This document shows, piece after piece, positions 40,173 to 50,511 of a DNA stretch of 64,000 bases (position 1 is its first letter; every line of letters starts with the position of its first letter). Both the position numbers and the translations under genes were made by a program. The stretch is taken from positions 26,070,082 through 26,134,081 of the forward strand of contig NC_067207.1 of assembly GCF_026262505.1 (NCBI RefSeq), read 5' to 3'. The notes beneath the pieces are model-generated. The model saw nothing but the letters and a program-made list of their open reading frames with translations. It did not search any database and was not told the DNA's origin. The DNA is from Trichomonas vaginalis G3 (taxonomy: Eukaryota > Parabasalia > Trichomonadida > Trichomonadidae).

Positions 40173-41033
40173 ATGCTTCAGGTTGAAAAACAAAGAACAA
40201 AAGTAGCAGATACAAAACCGTTAGACTATATCTTTACAAATGCTGGTAGGACTATTTCAGATGAAGAAATTTCATCCCGAGTATACAGGTTTGACTATCC
40301 AGTTCGTTGGCTTCAAAGTCCTTCAGATGCAAAGGCAATAGGATTTAGAAGAGTTTTGTTTTCAAATAGAACTAACGCATTTATGTTCGCAGTATATTTT
40401 CATGGGCAGTATAAAGGTTCTGATGGTCTAATAGACAAATTTGACGAAATGAGGATCTTTACAGTTCGTTCAGACGAAAGTCTTGAGAAAACTCTAAATG
40501 ACTTTCAAACTCAAATGAACAAATACTATTGGGAATTTCAAAGAAAAATACGACTCTTTACTAAATGGAACATACTATCTGAAACTAGAATATGACAAGA
40601 TGAACTCCACCGTTTTCATTTCAAAAGATTGAAATTAACCCTCCAAGAGATACAGAGTTTTTATTTTTGGGGAGTAGACAAACGGTTCTTGGGCACAATT
40701 TCTTCGGTTACTAAACCAGAACGAACCATTACCACCAGATGGTCCATTTCAATTTATACTTCCACCAGCAATTTGACAGTTTATAGAAATGTGTTCGACC
40801 CTCAAAATGTTATGTGCCATGCAAGTTTCAGTTCAAGCAACAATAGTTTTCTATGTATCGGTAAGGACTTTTATGACTTTGGTTCTAAATTCTACGAACC
40901 ACCTAGTAACAGTTTCTCTGACTTTCAAGTTTGGTTCACAACAAATGGTGTGCAACATATTATTCCATTGTACTATGACTTTTATCTCGAATTGTCTTTC
41001 ATATATAACTACGGAAAAGTGCTGAAAAAGTGA
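40173..41033 (+). pseudogene. Penton-like minor capsid protein 2, broken (B)
   Basis: The region starts MLQVEKQRTKVADTKPLDYI and shares RFDYPVRWL, SDAKAIGFRR and the closing DFQVWFTTNG...HIIPLYYDFYLEL with the open gene at 13418-14266 on the other strand. The two are paralogues within one element. Broken, about two breaks. Confidence 0.65.
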
Positions 41034-41045
41034 GTTTATGTTAGC

Positions 41046-41470
41046 ATGTTAGATCTCACCTCTTTTCTCACCTCTTTTTTCACCCGTTGAATTTGTCAAG
41101 ACTTCTTCGTAAATGTTTTGTCAAGACTTCTTCGTATATGTTTTGTCAAGACTTCTTCGTATATGTTTTGTCAAGACTTCTTCGTAAATGTTTTCGTTAT
41201 GCCACTTTGTGCCGTCAGTCAGTCAGTCAATGAAATTTACACCAAAAATATAATTTAGGGTAGAAGGTTAGATCTAACCTGTTTTCTAACCTGTTTTCTA
41301 ACCTCTTGAATTTGTCATGACTTCTTCGTAAATGTTTTGTCAAGACTTCTTCGTAAATGTTTTGTCAAGACTTCTTCATCGTAATGAGCGTAAAGGACCC
41401 AAAAATATAATTTAGGGTAGAAGGTTAGATCTAACCTGTTTTCTAACCTCATTTCTACCCTCTTGAATTT
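41046..41470. repeat. Iterons and 25-bp minisatellite (B)
   Basis: Three iterons with cores such as GGTTAGATCTAACC and following TTTTCTAACC units (about 41046, 41256 and 41411) alternate with blocks of a 25-bp tandem unit beginning GTCAAGACTTCTTCG (about four copies at 41095-41195, three at 41317-41385). No gene is present in this stretch. The same 25-bp unit occurs inverted in element E. Confidence 0.8.
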
Positions 41471-41479
41471 TCATGAATT

Positions 41480-41546
41480 TTCCCGAAATAAAAAATAAAG
41501 TTAGTTTTATTTTTTTATTTTTTTTATTTTGTATAAAAGAACAGAA
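41480..41546 (+). promoter_or_regulatory. Leader cassette before 41547 (B)
   Basis: AAAGTTAGTTTTATTTTT with T runs and TTTTGTATAAAAGAACAG is the same cassette as upstream of the KilA-N genes, here in front of an unrelated gene. Confidence 0.45.
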
Positions 41547-42112
41547 ATGTCAGTCGAAGCAACAACAATTCAAACAACAGCACCAAACTCGTTAGTCATG
41601 AATCCAACATCTATGTTAGTAGAAATGAAAAGCTTCATTCCTTCTTCATATACTTTTGAAACAGAAATCCAGAAGATAAAGCAGGAACTTTTAACAAGTA
41701 CTTTGGACTGTTGTGCGAAAGATGAACAAAATGAACAGTATCTTTACGACATGCAGGACATTATTGACCATTTACCCAAATTGCCTGAAATCAACAACAA
41801 AAGCTCACTATTCCTGAATTCGACGAAATTGAAGTCAAAGCAACTGACTCAGTAGAAATAAAGAAGTTCATACGAAAGGTAAACTATGAGTTTCTTGGAT
41901 TTCATTGCAACCACAAAGTCATGGACAAAGATTGCGACATGGTATATAAGAACATCTCTGACATATATAAATCTGAAGAATTTAAGACCTACGACAACTT
42001 TGTTTCGTTAGTTGCTGAATGTGTATGGCAGATAAGAGATAAAGATAAAAGATGTAAAATATGGAACAAACAAATAAGACCAGCAGCTTTTGAGTTAAAG
42101 AAAAACCATTGA
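41547..42112 (+). pseudogene. Unknown accessory gene under KilA-type leader, broken (B)
   Basis: The region starts MSVEATTIQTTAPNSLVMNP. The later part includes NYEFLGFHCNHKVMDKDCDM and CVWQIRDKDKRCKIWNKQ. No family is recognised; there is no clear KilA-N domain. Broken, about one break. Its position and leader suggest the same regulatory group as the KilA-N genes. Confidence 0.45.
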
Positions 42113-42157
42113 CGCCTTAGTTGTTTTAGCAGTAAGGTTTCAGAATATAACGCAAAA

Positions 42158-42478
42158 ATGAACCCGCAATGTTCAAAATGTAAGGCAGCAATGAGGAGAT
42201 ATAACTACTCCGTCAAAGAGATAGAAAGAATGAGAAACGACTATGCTGACTTAAAGAAAGAAGCAGAGAAACCAGCAGAAGATAAAATGGACATGTTGAC
42301 ATTTCTAAACAAAAACTATCCAACAGCTGACGATTTCCTTCTATCTGACGTCAAGAAGAAATATAAAGAGACTTTCGGCATAGTTAAAACATTCGATATC
42401 CTCAGCGAAGAAATAGAAGCTACAAAACTGTTTAGAGTCTCACGAATTCATAACGTTTACCATGTAAAACGCTTATAA
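42158..42478 (+). CDS. Small zinc-finger-like/coiled-coil protein (B)
   Basis: A 106-residue frame starts MNPQCSKCKAAMRRYNYSVK. An N-terminal CxxC is followed by a coiled coil (VKEIERMRNDYADLKKEAEK) and a C-terminal domain ending FRVSRIHNVYHVKRL. Only one CxxC is seen, so zinc binding would need a partner. Could be a DNA-binding or accessory replication protein; no family is recognised. The frame is open. Confidence 0.5.
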   Translation: MNPQCSKCKAAMRRYNYSVKEIERMRNDYADLKKEAEKPAEDKMDMLTFLNKNYPTADDFLLSDVKKKYKETFGIVKTFDILSEEIEATKLFRVSRIHNVYHVKRL

Positions 42479-42484
42479 AATAAC

Positions 42485-43265
42485 TGGGGTAGAAAAGAGG
42501 TTAGAAAACAGGTTAGATCTAACCTCTTCACCTAAAATATATTTTTGCCGAGTAAAATGACCAAATTTCATTATATAACTGTTATTTTTTTGACGAAGAG
42601 AACTTTTACACTTCGTAAAAAAAATCCCTGAAATCATATCTTTTATACAAAATTCAAGAGGGTAGAAAACAGGTTAGAAAACAGGTTAGATCTAACCTTC
42701 TACCCTAAAATATATTTTTGTCTGATTTACGCTCATTGACGATGAAGTTTTGACAAAACATGTACGAAGAAGTTTATTTCCTGTGTTGTTGTCAAAATGT
42801 CATGTTGTCACTATTTTCAAAAAGATGTTAGTTGACCGAGGGACCGAGGGACCGAGGGACCTGGTGACACCTAAAATATATTTTTGCTGAAAAAATGACC
42901 AAATTTCATGATATAACTGTATTTTTTTGACGAAGTGTAAAAGTTCTCTTCGTAAAAAAAATCCCTGAAATCGTAAAAAAATGACCAAACATTTGATAAA
43001 CTGTTTTTTTTACGAAGAGAACTTTTACACTTCGTAAAAAAAATCCCTGAAATCATATCTTTTATACAAGATAGAAAATCTTACTCGCCTAAAACTCATG
43101 AAAATCGTGAAAAATTGCGAGTAGGGAAAAAACCTGGTCACCTAAAACTCATGAAAATCGTGAAAAAATGACCAAATTTCATTATATAACTGTTATTTTT
43201 TGACGAAGAGAACTTTGACACTTCGTAAAAAAATCCCTGAAATCATATCTTTTATACAAAATAAA
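42485..43265. repeat. Hairpin repeats and iterons (B)
   Basis: Four copies of a block (around 42557, 42889, 42976 and 43165) contain ATGACCAAA, then GACGAAG...CTTCGT hairpin arms and AAATCCCTGAAATC. In the second copy the 22-bp hairpin core (42931-42952) is inverted relative to 42594-42615, 43013-43034 and 43204-43225. Two iterons lie at about 42485-42530 and 42658-42708, and GACCGAGG triplets at about 42837-42862. No gene is seen here. Confidence 0.85.
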
Positions 43266-43323
43266 AAAATAACGTTAGTTTTATTTTTTTTTATTTTTTT
43301 ATTTTGTATGTAAGAAACAGAAA

Positions 43324-43935
43324 ATGTTAAACATTGAGTTTGAAACAGTTAGAAAGATAGACAATGACACCAAAATGGTTAGAATATGTGATTTAAACGT
43401 AAGATACTCAAAGAAATACAAGAAAATATTCTTTGTCAGACATTTTATCTCCATTTGGAAAGAGACCGAAGGACTGGGTTAAAATTGCTTCTACTCAGAA
43501 ATTTTGACAAGAAATCCTGAGCTTTTGATATCGGTAGCATTTCATGGAACAAGAGCATATCTTATAGACAAAAGTCTTATACCAATAGTTTTTGTTATGG
43601 TTAGACCCAGTTGTTGGATATAACTTCATAACGTATGGTTCATTCGATACGGAACGTTGCAGTGAAGGCTTACTTTACATCGTTCAGAAACCGAAGGACT
43701 TCAATACAAAGAATATAAGATAGGAAGAACATATAATATAACTCAAAGATATGACAGTATAGTCAATAGAGTCAAGGTTGTGTTCGTTAACGATATGAGA
43801 GCTGCTGAAACAGAACTACTTGAAAAGTTTGAGAAAATGTATGGTGCTCCCATAAAAGGTAAAGAAACGTTTGAAGTAGATGAGATAGATAGTGCTATAA
43901 AATTATTTGACGAAGTTGCTGAAAAATACATGTAA
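43324..43935 (+). pseudogene. GIY-YIG-like (T5orf172/MUG113-type) nuclease, broken (B)
   Basis: The region starts MLNIEFETVRKIDNDTKMVR. The later part has YKIGRTYNITQRYDSIVNRV and AAETELLEKFEKMYGAP, the arrangement of T5orf172-type GIY-YIG domains (KIGxT, R, then E). Such nucleases are frequent in large DNA viruses and phages. It uses a variant of the KilA-type leader. Broken, about two breaks. Confidence 0.55.
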
Positions 43936-44023
43936 AGCGTTTATTTTTGGTCTTTTATACAAGATAGAAAATAACGCTAGTTTTTTATAAAATATTTTTT
44001 TTATTTTGTATGTAAAGACAGAT

Positions 44024-44797
44024 ATGTCAACAACAGAGAACACAACAACTGCTATCGTTCATGAAGCTATAAATGAAGAATACGAGTGGGTTCAGTTAAA
44101 CAAACAACTCCGTCTCATTCGTTCGGTCAAAGATGACATGTACCAAATGCAAAGTATTTTGACAGCATGTTTTGCTCCAGATACTAAGAAACCACAAGAC
44201 TGGTTTGAATTAAATAGCACTCATGAACTCCTCAGTGAGTTCGAACATGTAGAACTTAAAAAATGTACCAAGACAGACAAAACTTACCATCACATCTAAA
44301 AGGTATATATGTTCATAAGTTCCTAGTTAGTTCAATAGCAATGTGGGCTTCACCTCGTTATGCAATCTACATACTTATGCTACTTGACGAACTTTGTACA
44401 AAGCAGAGAGAAGATATGAGAAAGAAGACAAAAACATACAGAAAAGAATACCACGTTCGGTACCAAAAGGAAAGGAAAAGAACTATAAGTATATGATTTA
44501 CTGAAGAGATGGAAAATGAAGAAGACAGAGATATGGTTATGTTGCATTTAGTCAGAAGAAACAACAAAAGCTTTTACGACCTTGCTAAGATTTACAAATC
44601 TGACAGAAATTGGTTCTATCGCGAAAACTTACGATTTCAATGACACCAAATGAAGATGTGAAACAAATAGTTCAGAGATACTTTACTCAAACACACTATG
44701 ATATTAAAGTTGTACAATACTTACCTTCAAAGAAGATTTGCCGCTACTGAAAGAAAAAATAACAGAGTATTTTGACAACTTCAAACAAGTAGAGTAA
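44024..44797 (+). pseudogene. KilA-N domain protein, broken (B)
   Basis: The region starts MSTTENTTTAIVHEAINEEY. The KilA-N part (PQDWFELNSTHELLSEFE, GIYVHKFLVSSIAMWASPRY) is more divergent than in A and C, while the beginning and end are nearly identical to them. That mosaic suggests recombination inside the domain. Broken, about four breaks. The leader cassette lies at about 43970-44023. Confidence 0.75.
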
Positions 44798-44919
44798 ATG
44801 AACCATTTATTTTTCAAGCTTGACTTCAGATGGCTCAGGTAGCTCTATAAGGTCAATTGTCTTGTCAAATCCTTCTGGCATTCCGAGTCCTTCCATCCGA
44901 CATTCCAAGTTCTTCCTTC

Positions 44920-45130
44920 CGACAGGGAAAAAATTTCCCGACAACTGGAAAAAAATTTCCCGACAACTGGAAAAAAATTTCCTGACAACTGGAAAAATTT
45001 TTCCTGTTGTTCGTCCGTAAACCATTCAAATTTTCGAAAATTGAGAACTTTTTGGTCGAACTTCAGAAAAAATTTTTCCTTCCGACAGAAAAAGTTCTTC
45101 CTTCCGACAGAAAAAGTTCTTCCATCCGAC
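44920..45130. repeat. Two short tandem repeats next to ATPase gene (B)
   Basis: A unit CCCGACAACTGGAAAAA repeats about three to four times (about 44935-45005), and a unit CTTCCTTCCGACAGAAAAAG repeats two to three times (about 45070-45135). Element A lacks this array at the same place. It contains no gene. Confidence 0.7.
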
Positions 45131-45236
45131 AGGACACAAACGGATGACTGACGTTCCTCTTCCTGAATGTCTTCCAAAGCCAGAAGAACCGAAAGCTGCA
45201 GCACCACAACAGACTAAGACTAAAACACTTACATTT

Positions 45237-46095
45237 TCAAGCTTGACTTTTTACAATTTGAACTTTGTTTGCGTAGATATGAATTCTGAAAGAAGTATGA
45301 GGGTCTTGTATGACTTTGTACTTCTCCCATAGTTCATGTCTGTCAAACTTACCTGCCATGGACTCTTTCATAAGTTCCATGAAATCGTCTTCGGACAATC
45401 CGGGGAAAAGTACAATGTCAGTAAGTATTCTCTTTACATCCTTACTTAAACTCTTTGCTGTCTGTACACAAATGACAACAGAGATGTTGAAGTGTCTGAG
45501 CTTCTTAAGAATTCGACACATGTCTTGTTCTCTATCTTTAACAAAGGATGAGAGGCGAAATCATCTAAGATAAGAAGACATCTGTGAGGGTAAGTCTTCC
45601 AATCGTAAGATTGCAATTTCTTCGAAATGTATTCTATCTTTTCTGTTTGTTTCTGAAGTGTTTCTCTCTAATATTCTCTGCATTTCCTCATTTGGGTCTT
45701 TAAACTTAGAATTTATATACTCATTTATAGCATTGTACTTCAAAACTCTTCTTTGGTACTTCTTTATCCAATCTAACAACTCAGAGTCTTTTATACATAC
45801 TAACTTAGACTTTTTTATAATATCTTTGAACGAATTTACGGTTTGGTCAAATTGACCAGAAGTACTACAAATAACAACTAAACTCAATAGAATGGGTTCT
45901 TCTCATCTAGTTCTTGTTGTTGTGCAGCCATTTTAAGATAAGTGAAAGTCTTACCCGACCCAGGCGGTGCAATTAGACCTGTTTATCCATTCTGAGCAAA
46001 TAAGAACTTGTCATGTATGGGTTTTATCTGAGCATTTTCTAATTCACCTTGTTCTTGTTTAAAACATTCTCAAATTTCTTGTCAATGTCAGCAAA
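45237..46095 (-). pseudogene. Packaging ATPase, broken (B)
   Basis: Same gene as 928-1796 in A: parts with MCRILKKLRHFNISVVICVQ (sensor region), FDRHELWEKYKVIQDPHTSF and an upstream SLVVICSTSGQFDQTVNSF. Predicted to package the genome. Broken, about five breaks. Its N-terminal end is hard to place. Confidence 0.75.
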
Positions 46096-46144
46096 CTTTT
46101 TTCTAAATATTTTTAGAAAAATTAAAAATTTTTATCTTTTTGAA

Positions 46145-46594
46145 AATGTCTAGCGATTTCGCCATCTATATTCGAGACAAGCTTTTCGACAGCAAAACAT
46201 CTGTCGACCATAAAATCTTACATAGTGTAAACAAGAAAGGTGAATTTGTTCTAAAGTTCTGTTTCTGGAATATGACAAGAACCATAAAACATTAAGCAGA
46301 GCAGTCTTAAAATTTGTCAATGACAGACTTGTTGACAGAGATGACGCCGATTGGAAAGATGAAGTCCAACAAAGTTCTAGAATGCAAAGAAGACACATGC
46401 GGTGTTCTTGAAGATGAAATAGAAAACAGAATAGATGAGCTATTAAAGGACAAAGAACTTTACATAAATATGGTTGCGCCAGATTTGACATAAACTCCAC
46501 CAGAAAAGAAGAAGAAAGAAAAGAAAGAAAGAAAGTAGAAGAAGAGAAGAAAGAACCTGAACCAGTTCCAGAGAAGGGGAGATATGACATGTAA
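46145..46594 (+). pseudogene. Lysine/glutamate-tailed gene, broken (B)
   Basis: The counterpart of 1834-2282 in A, with the same start MSSDFAIYIRDKLFD and the same charged tail. Unknown function. Broken, about three breaks. Confidence 0.55.
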
Positions 46595-46610
46595 AAATAA
46601 AATTTTATTT

Positions 46611-47029
46611 TTAGAACATTTCGGGTCAATGTCAATGTTCTCTTCCTCTTTAGGAGCAAACACTGGCTTAGACTCTAAAATCTTTTTACCCAATTTACCT
46701 TGAACTTCAACTATCTTAGACTCATAATATTCATAGTCGTCTGCTTTCTTTGGTTCATAAGGTATAACAAGTTTGTATGCTTTGCCTTCTTTAAGGTTTG
46801 AGAACCTTCTGTCAAAACTTTCTTTGACTGCTAACAAACCTTCTATGTCTAAGTCTTCAAATTTCGCACCATTTTTAGTCACAATAGCAAACTTAACTGG
46901 TTCGATGTTCCAAACTTTGCTGAATGAAGACTTTTTCAAAATGGTAGAAGTAAACATTCAAATATGTGAATGGTCTAGTTCTTCTTTAAGTCCTGACATG
47001 TACTTGTTTACTGAGATGAATTTCGTCAT
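46611..47029 (-). pseudogene. Possible ssDNA-binding protein, broken (B)
   Basis: Matches 2299-2718 in A (KVWNIEPVKFAIVTKNG, and the acidic NIDIDP tail region). Broken, about two breaks. It is separated from its helicase partner by an extra divergent segment (47045-47395) that A lacks. Confidence 0.55.
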
Positions 47030-47044
47030 CTTTCTATCGGATAA

Positions 47045-47395
47045 AAATATTTTTTTTAAAAATTTACTCAGAAAAATTATTTTTTATATATTTGCCATTC
47101 AGAACTTCGAAAAGATGTTTTATACCAGCATAGAATTTTTCTCTAGAGCTTGGTCTTATATCGTTTTCATGACAATATTTTCTATATTCTTCATATAAAG
47201 CCTTTTTTTCATACATTTCATAAGGACAATCTAACCAGAATAGCGCATATCCATTTTCGTTATCTAGGTCTCTATATGTTTCTTCTGTTTGTAGAATTTC
47301 GCTTTCTCTATTTAGTTCTATGTCTATATATTGTGGCTTAAAAAGATGTGGGCAAGAAGGGTGTGGCGCTATGTAAAAAAGTTAATTTTTCTGTC
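47045..47395 (-). other. Divergent helicase C-terminal tail segment (B)
   Basis: On the minus strand this segment reads like the last about 100 residues of a helicase. YEEYRKYCHENDI and VLNGKYIKNNFSE parallel YDSYKQYCQEYGY and VQNGVYTKKNFYE at the end of the A helicase, but with many differences. The segment is bracketed by two copies of CTATCGGATAAAAA and TTTACTCAGAAAAATT. This looks like recombination with a distant Maverick at a short shared sequence. Confidence 0.55.
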
Positions 47396-47435
47396 ATCTT
47401 TTCTATCGGATAAAAAAAATATTTTTTTTTAAAAT

Positions 47436-48671
47436 TTACTCAGAAAAATTTTTCTTTGTATATACACCATTCTGTTACGTCTAAAAGACTTTTGACATTT
47501 GCCAAGATGTTCGTTTAGACGCTGTCATATAACCATATTCTTGACAATATTGTTTATACGAATCGTACAATGACCTTTCATCTAAACACTCAAAGTCAGT
47601 TTCATCTATGAACAGTTCATATACACTCTTGTTTGCTTCTAACAATGTTTGTCCTCTTCGGTATGTGGAATTTGTCTTGGATTGAACTTAGAAATATCTA
47701 ATGTCATAAAATATGAGAACAAGTGGTTGTAAAAGTCAGATGTCAAAGTTTCTGCTAAGTCGTCAAAATATTCTGTATCTTGCATATGAGAAGCTGACGT
47801 TCTGACAACTACATATCTTCTGTCAGAACTTTCTAACTTCATCGGAACAGCATTGTTTGAAACCATAATGAAGTTTGCAACATTTTCACAAACTCTTTGG
47901 TCTTTATATTTTCTTTCAACAACTCCAACTTTGTCTGTTATAAGACTCTTCAAAGCATCTGAGTTCAAAACTTTTGTTGTATCTATACTTTGAAGTTTCG
48001 TTACATACTATAAGTTTCATATTCTCTATTGAAGAGTTAAATTTACCGCAGATGTTTTCTAAGTTTGTCATATTCGGATTCGAATAACCTTCTAACAGTT
48101 TGCACAAGATATCTGTAAAGAATGTGTTTTACCTGTTCCTTGTTTCCAATTATAATGAGAGCAGTTTCATTTTAGCACTTGGATGTTGTAAGATGTTTGC
48201 AAAAACATAAGATATACTCATAGACTCTTTTCGTTTCCATTGCATATAAATTTCTTTGACATGGTCTAACCAAGCTTCTATAATATTTTCTTTCCATTCT
48301 ACTTGTTCATATTTATATCCAGTGAAGATAGAATAGAAGTTTGGAGAAGGTGTATAAAACTTTATACCACGAACTGAAAAATCTTCTAACTTTGACAATA
48401 AGATATCCCAAGCATCTAACATCTTCATGCCAACTTGTACGACTTTTATTTTCTTAAGTTTCTGTTTACATTCTTGTTCTGAAACTATTGTCGCTTTAGG
48501 TTTGTTAAAGACTACATCCCATTCTTTCATAACATAACATTCTGGGGCAGAGTCGACATAAATGACTAAACGTTTCAAATTCTCTCGACTGCTTTTGTTA
48601 TAGTCTCAAAATGGACACATATTTCTGAACGCTTGGAAGTCATAAAAATCTGAAACATCTATTCTGTACAT
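47436..48671 (-). pseudogene. Superfamily 3 helicase, broken (B)
   Basis: Nearly identical to the open 411-residue helicase of A at 2755-3990, including the motif C and arginine-finger region (NFIMVSNNAVP, SSDRRY). Would be the replication helicase. Broken, about seven breaks. Confidence 0.85.
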
Positions 48672-48700
48672 TTTTATAAAAATAAAAAAAAATATTTTTT

Positions 48701-49487
48701 TTATTCTTGAGCTATTTGTTGTTGAAGTTGTTCTTGAGCTATTTGTTGTTGAAGTTGTTCTTGTAATACAATACTTTCACCAGTTGCATCTTCCAATTCG
48801 AAACTTTCTGCCGTCATTGACAAATACATAGGACATAAAAGTTTTACAGGAACAAAGTTTGCGTCAACTAAGGTTAAGTTTATGTTTGCTAAAGTGTTTG
48901 AGTTTACTAAAGCTGAAAACTCTGCATTCGAATGAACAATAGGCAAACCAGCAGAGAATGTGTTATTTACGCATAAGTATCTTTTGGTCATAGTAGTTTC
49001 TGTCGACATTCGAATAGCACTTTGAACCTAAGTTTGAAACAATATATAAAATAGGTGTACTTAAAGTCAATGGAACAGACATTCCTTGTATGACACCTTT
49101 TCCTGTTATAGGAAACTGTTGGTAGTAAAAACCAGATATAAGTTTTGTATTATAGCTCATATTGTTTATAGTAAACTCAGTCGGACATCCAAACATAATG
49201 AAACCTGCTCTAGTTGCAGCACATGTTACACTCGTCCTTAAAGTATTAAATAAGTCAACAAAACCTGTTGGTGGTATATCTGAGTAAGTATCTTCAAAGG
49301 AGTATTTTTTACCATTCACAACAATAAAATCTTCTGGTGTCAAAAGAGCAAAACAGGCTTTAGTCGTCATTGTGTTTAAGGTTAGTTTACAATATCGTCC
49401 TTGAGGACTTTGTAAGTTTGTTGTTATAGAATTATATGACTCAGGGTTTTTAGTCGTAATAGTATAAACCATTGTGTCTTCTGCCAT
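48701..49487 (-). pseudogene. Penton-like minor capsid protein 3, broken (B)
   Basis: The region starts MAEDTMVYTITTKNPESYNS and ends with a duplicated QQQIAQEQL glutamine tail. Matches 4021-4815 in A. The closing NFVPVKLLCPMYLSMTAE pattern supports a jelly-roll minor capsid role. Broken, about one break. Confidence 0.55.
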
Positions 49488-49491
49488 TTAC

Positions 49492-50073
49492 TTAGCAAAT
49501 AAATTTTAATGAAATGTTGTGGTCGTCAAATATTTTTATGACGTCTGGGAAACTATATTTTAAGTTCAATGTTTCACCTCCTTTCATAACGTATATCTTG
49601 TCAATGACATTATATGAAACACCACAGCAACTAACGTCGGGTTCTATTTCTTTGATGTTTATATCGTCTGCCTCTGTCAAAAGTTTCAATAGTTCTTTCA
49701 AAACTTCATGAGGTGCGATGACATATGAGTTCACTTTTACAGGGTTGTGTTCGACCAAGTTTAACATTATACCTAAAGCTTGACAAATCTTCTCCTGAGT
49801 TTGAAGTTTGTCTTTCAGTTGTTGGTAGTCGTTTCGAATATCTGCAACAGAACTTAAGTCTCTGCTAACTTCAGGGTATGTTGGTTGTTCTTTTACAGGA
49901 ACAATTGTTATACCATCTTCGTCTTCGTATGGTTTCCCCACTTCAACATCTCTGTCTTTGACATTGACAATAACACTTTGACTGTTTGTTTGAGTTGGTG
50001 AATTTAACTTCACATCTGCCACCGCCATTAAACCTTTTGAAACACTTACGCTTCTATTTTTCGGAAATGACAT
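49492..50073 (-). CDS. Hypothetical capsid-region protein (B)
   Basis: A 193-residue open frame starts MSFPKNRSVSVSKGLMAVAD, nearly identical to A's 5061-5642. It has an N-terminal disordered part, a coiled coil (DYQQLKDKLQTQEKICQALG), then a beta-rich C-terminal part with EIEPDVSCCGVSYNVIDK. C has a counterpart at 19486. Conserved in both families, so probably a core virion or assembly protein of unknown role. Divergent to 50092 with an 18-bp spacer. Confidence 0.65.
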   Translation of the reverse strand: MSFPKNRSVSVSKGLMAVADVKLNSPTQTNSQSVIVNVKDRDVEVGKPYEDEDGITIVPVKEQPTYPEVSRDLSSVADIRNDYQQLKDKLQTQEKICQALGIMLNLVEHNPVKVNSYVIAPHEVLKELLKLLTEADDINIKEIEPDVSCCGVSYNVIDKIYVMKGGETLNLKYSFPDVIKIFDDHNISLKFIC

Positions 50074-50091
50074 TTTACTTCGAATAAAAAT
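50074..50091. promoter_or_regulatory. Minimal divergent promoter (B)
   Basis: The 18-bp spacer TTTACTTCGAATAAAAAT contains TTCGAA in place of TTAGAA in A's equivalent at 5643-5660. The flanking T and A runs are kept. Confidence 0.45.
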
Positions 50092-50511
50092 ATGGACGTA
50101 TTCGAGTATCTCTTCGAATTGAAGCAAAACAAAGTTTACACACACAAACAATACAAATACATTGACAGAATAGTTCTTTATACAAACAATGGTAAATGTT
50201 ATAGAATAGCAGTCTTTGCTGAACCAAAATATTTTCATAAAGCAAAGAAAGTTGGTATAACTGAAATGGTGAAAGTTCTTGAAGCAGACAAAAATATAAC
50301 AACAAAACTTACAGATATTTCTAAAGGTAAGTTTATAATACAATATTATGTCAAAACTGGCGTACTGTCAATATTTGACGGAGAGAAGTCAGTTCAAGAA
50401 CAACTTACTGACCTGCTGCCAAAATCTGCTCGATGGAAGCTGTCGTTATGCCAATCTGAGGAGCCCCAGCAGGTTTCATCGAACGAATCTTCAAAAGAGC
50501 ATCTTCCGTGA
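50092..50511 (+). CDS. Hypothetical small protein convergent to capsid gene (B)
   Basis: A 139-residue frame starts MDVFEYLFELKQNKVYTHKQ. The first 114 residues match A's 5661-6005. The last part reads through the 3' end of the capsid gene on the other strand, an overlap of about 107 bp. No family is recognised; the protein is basic with a mixed fold pattern. Confidence 0.6.
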   Translation: MDVFEYLFELKQNKVYTHKQYKYIDRIVLYTNNGKCYRIAVFAEPKYFHKAKKVGITEMVKVLEADKNITTKLTDISKGKFIIQYYVKTGVLSIFDGEKSVQEQLTDLLPKSARWKLSLCQSEEPQQVSSNESSKEHLP

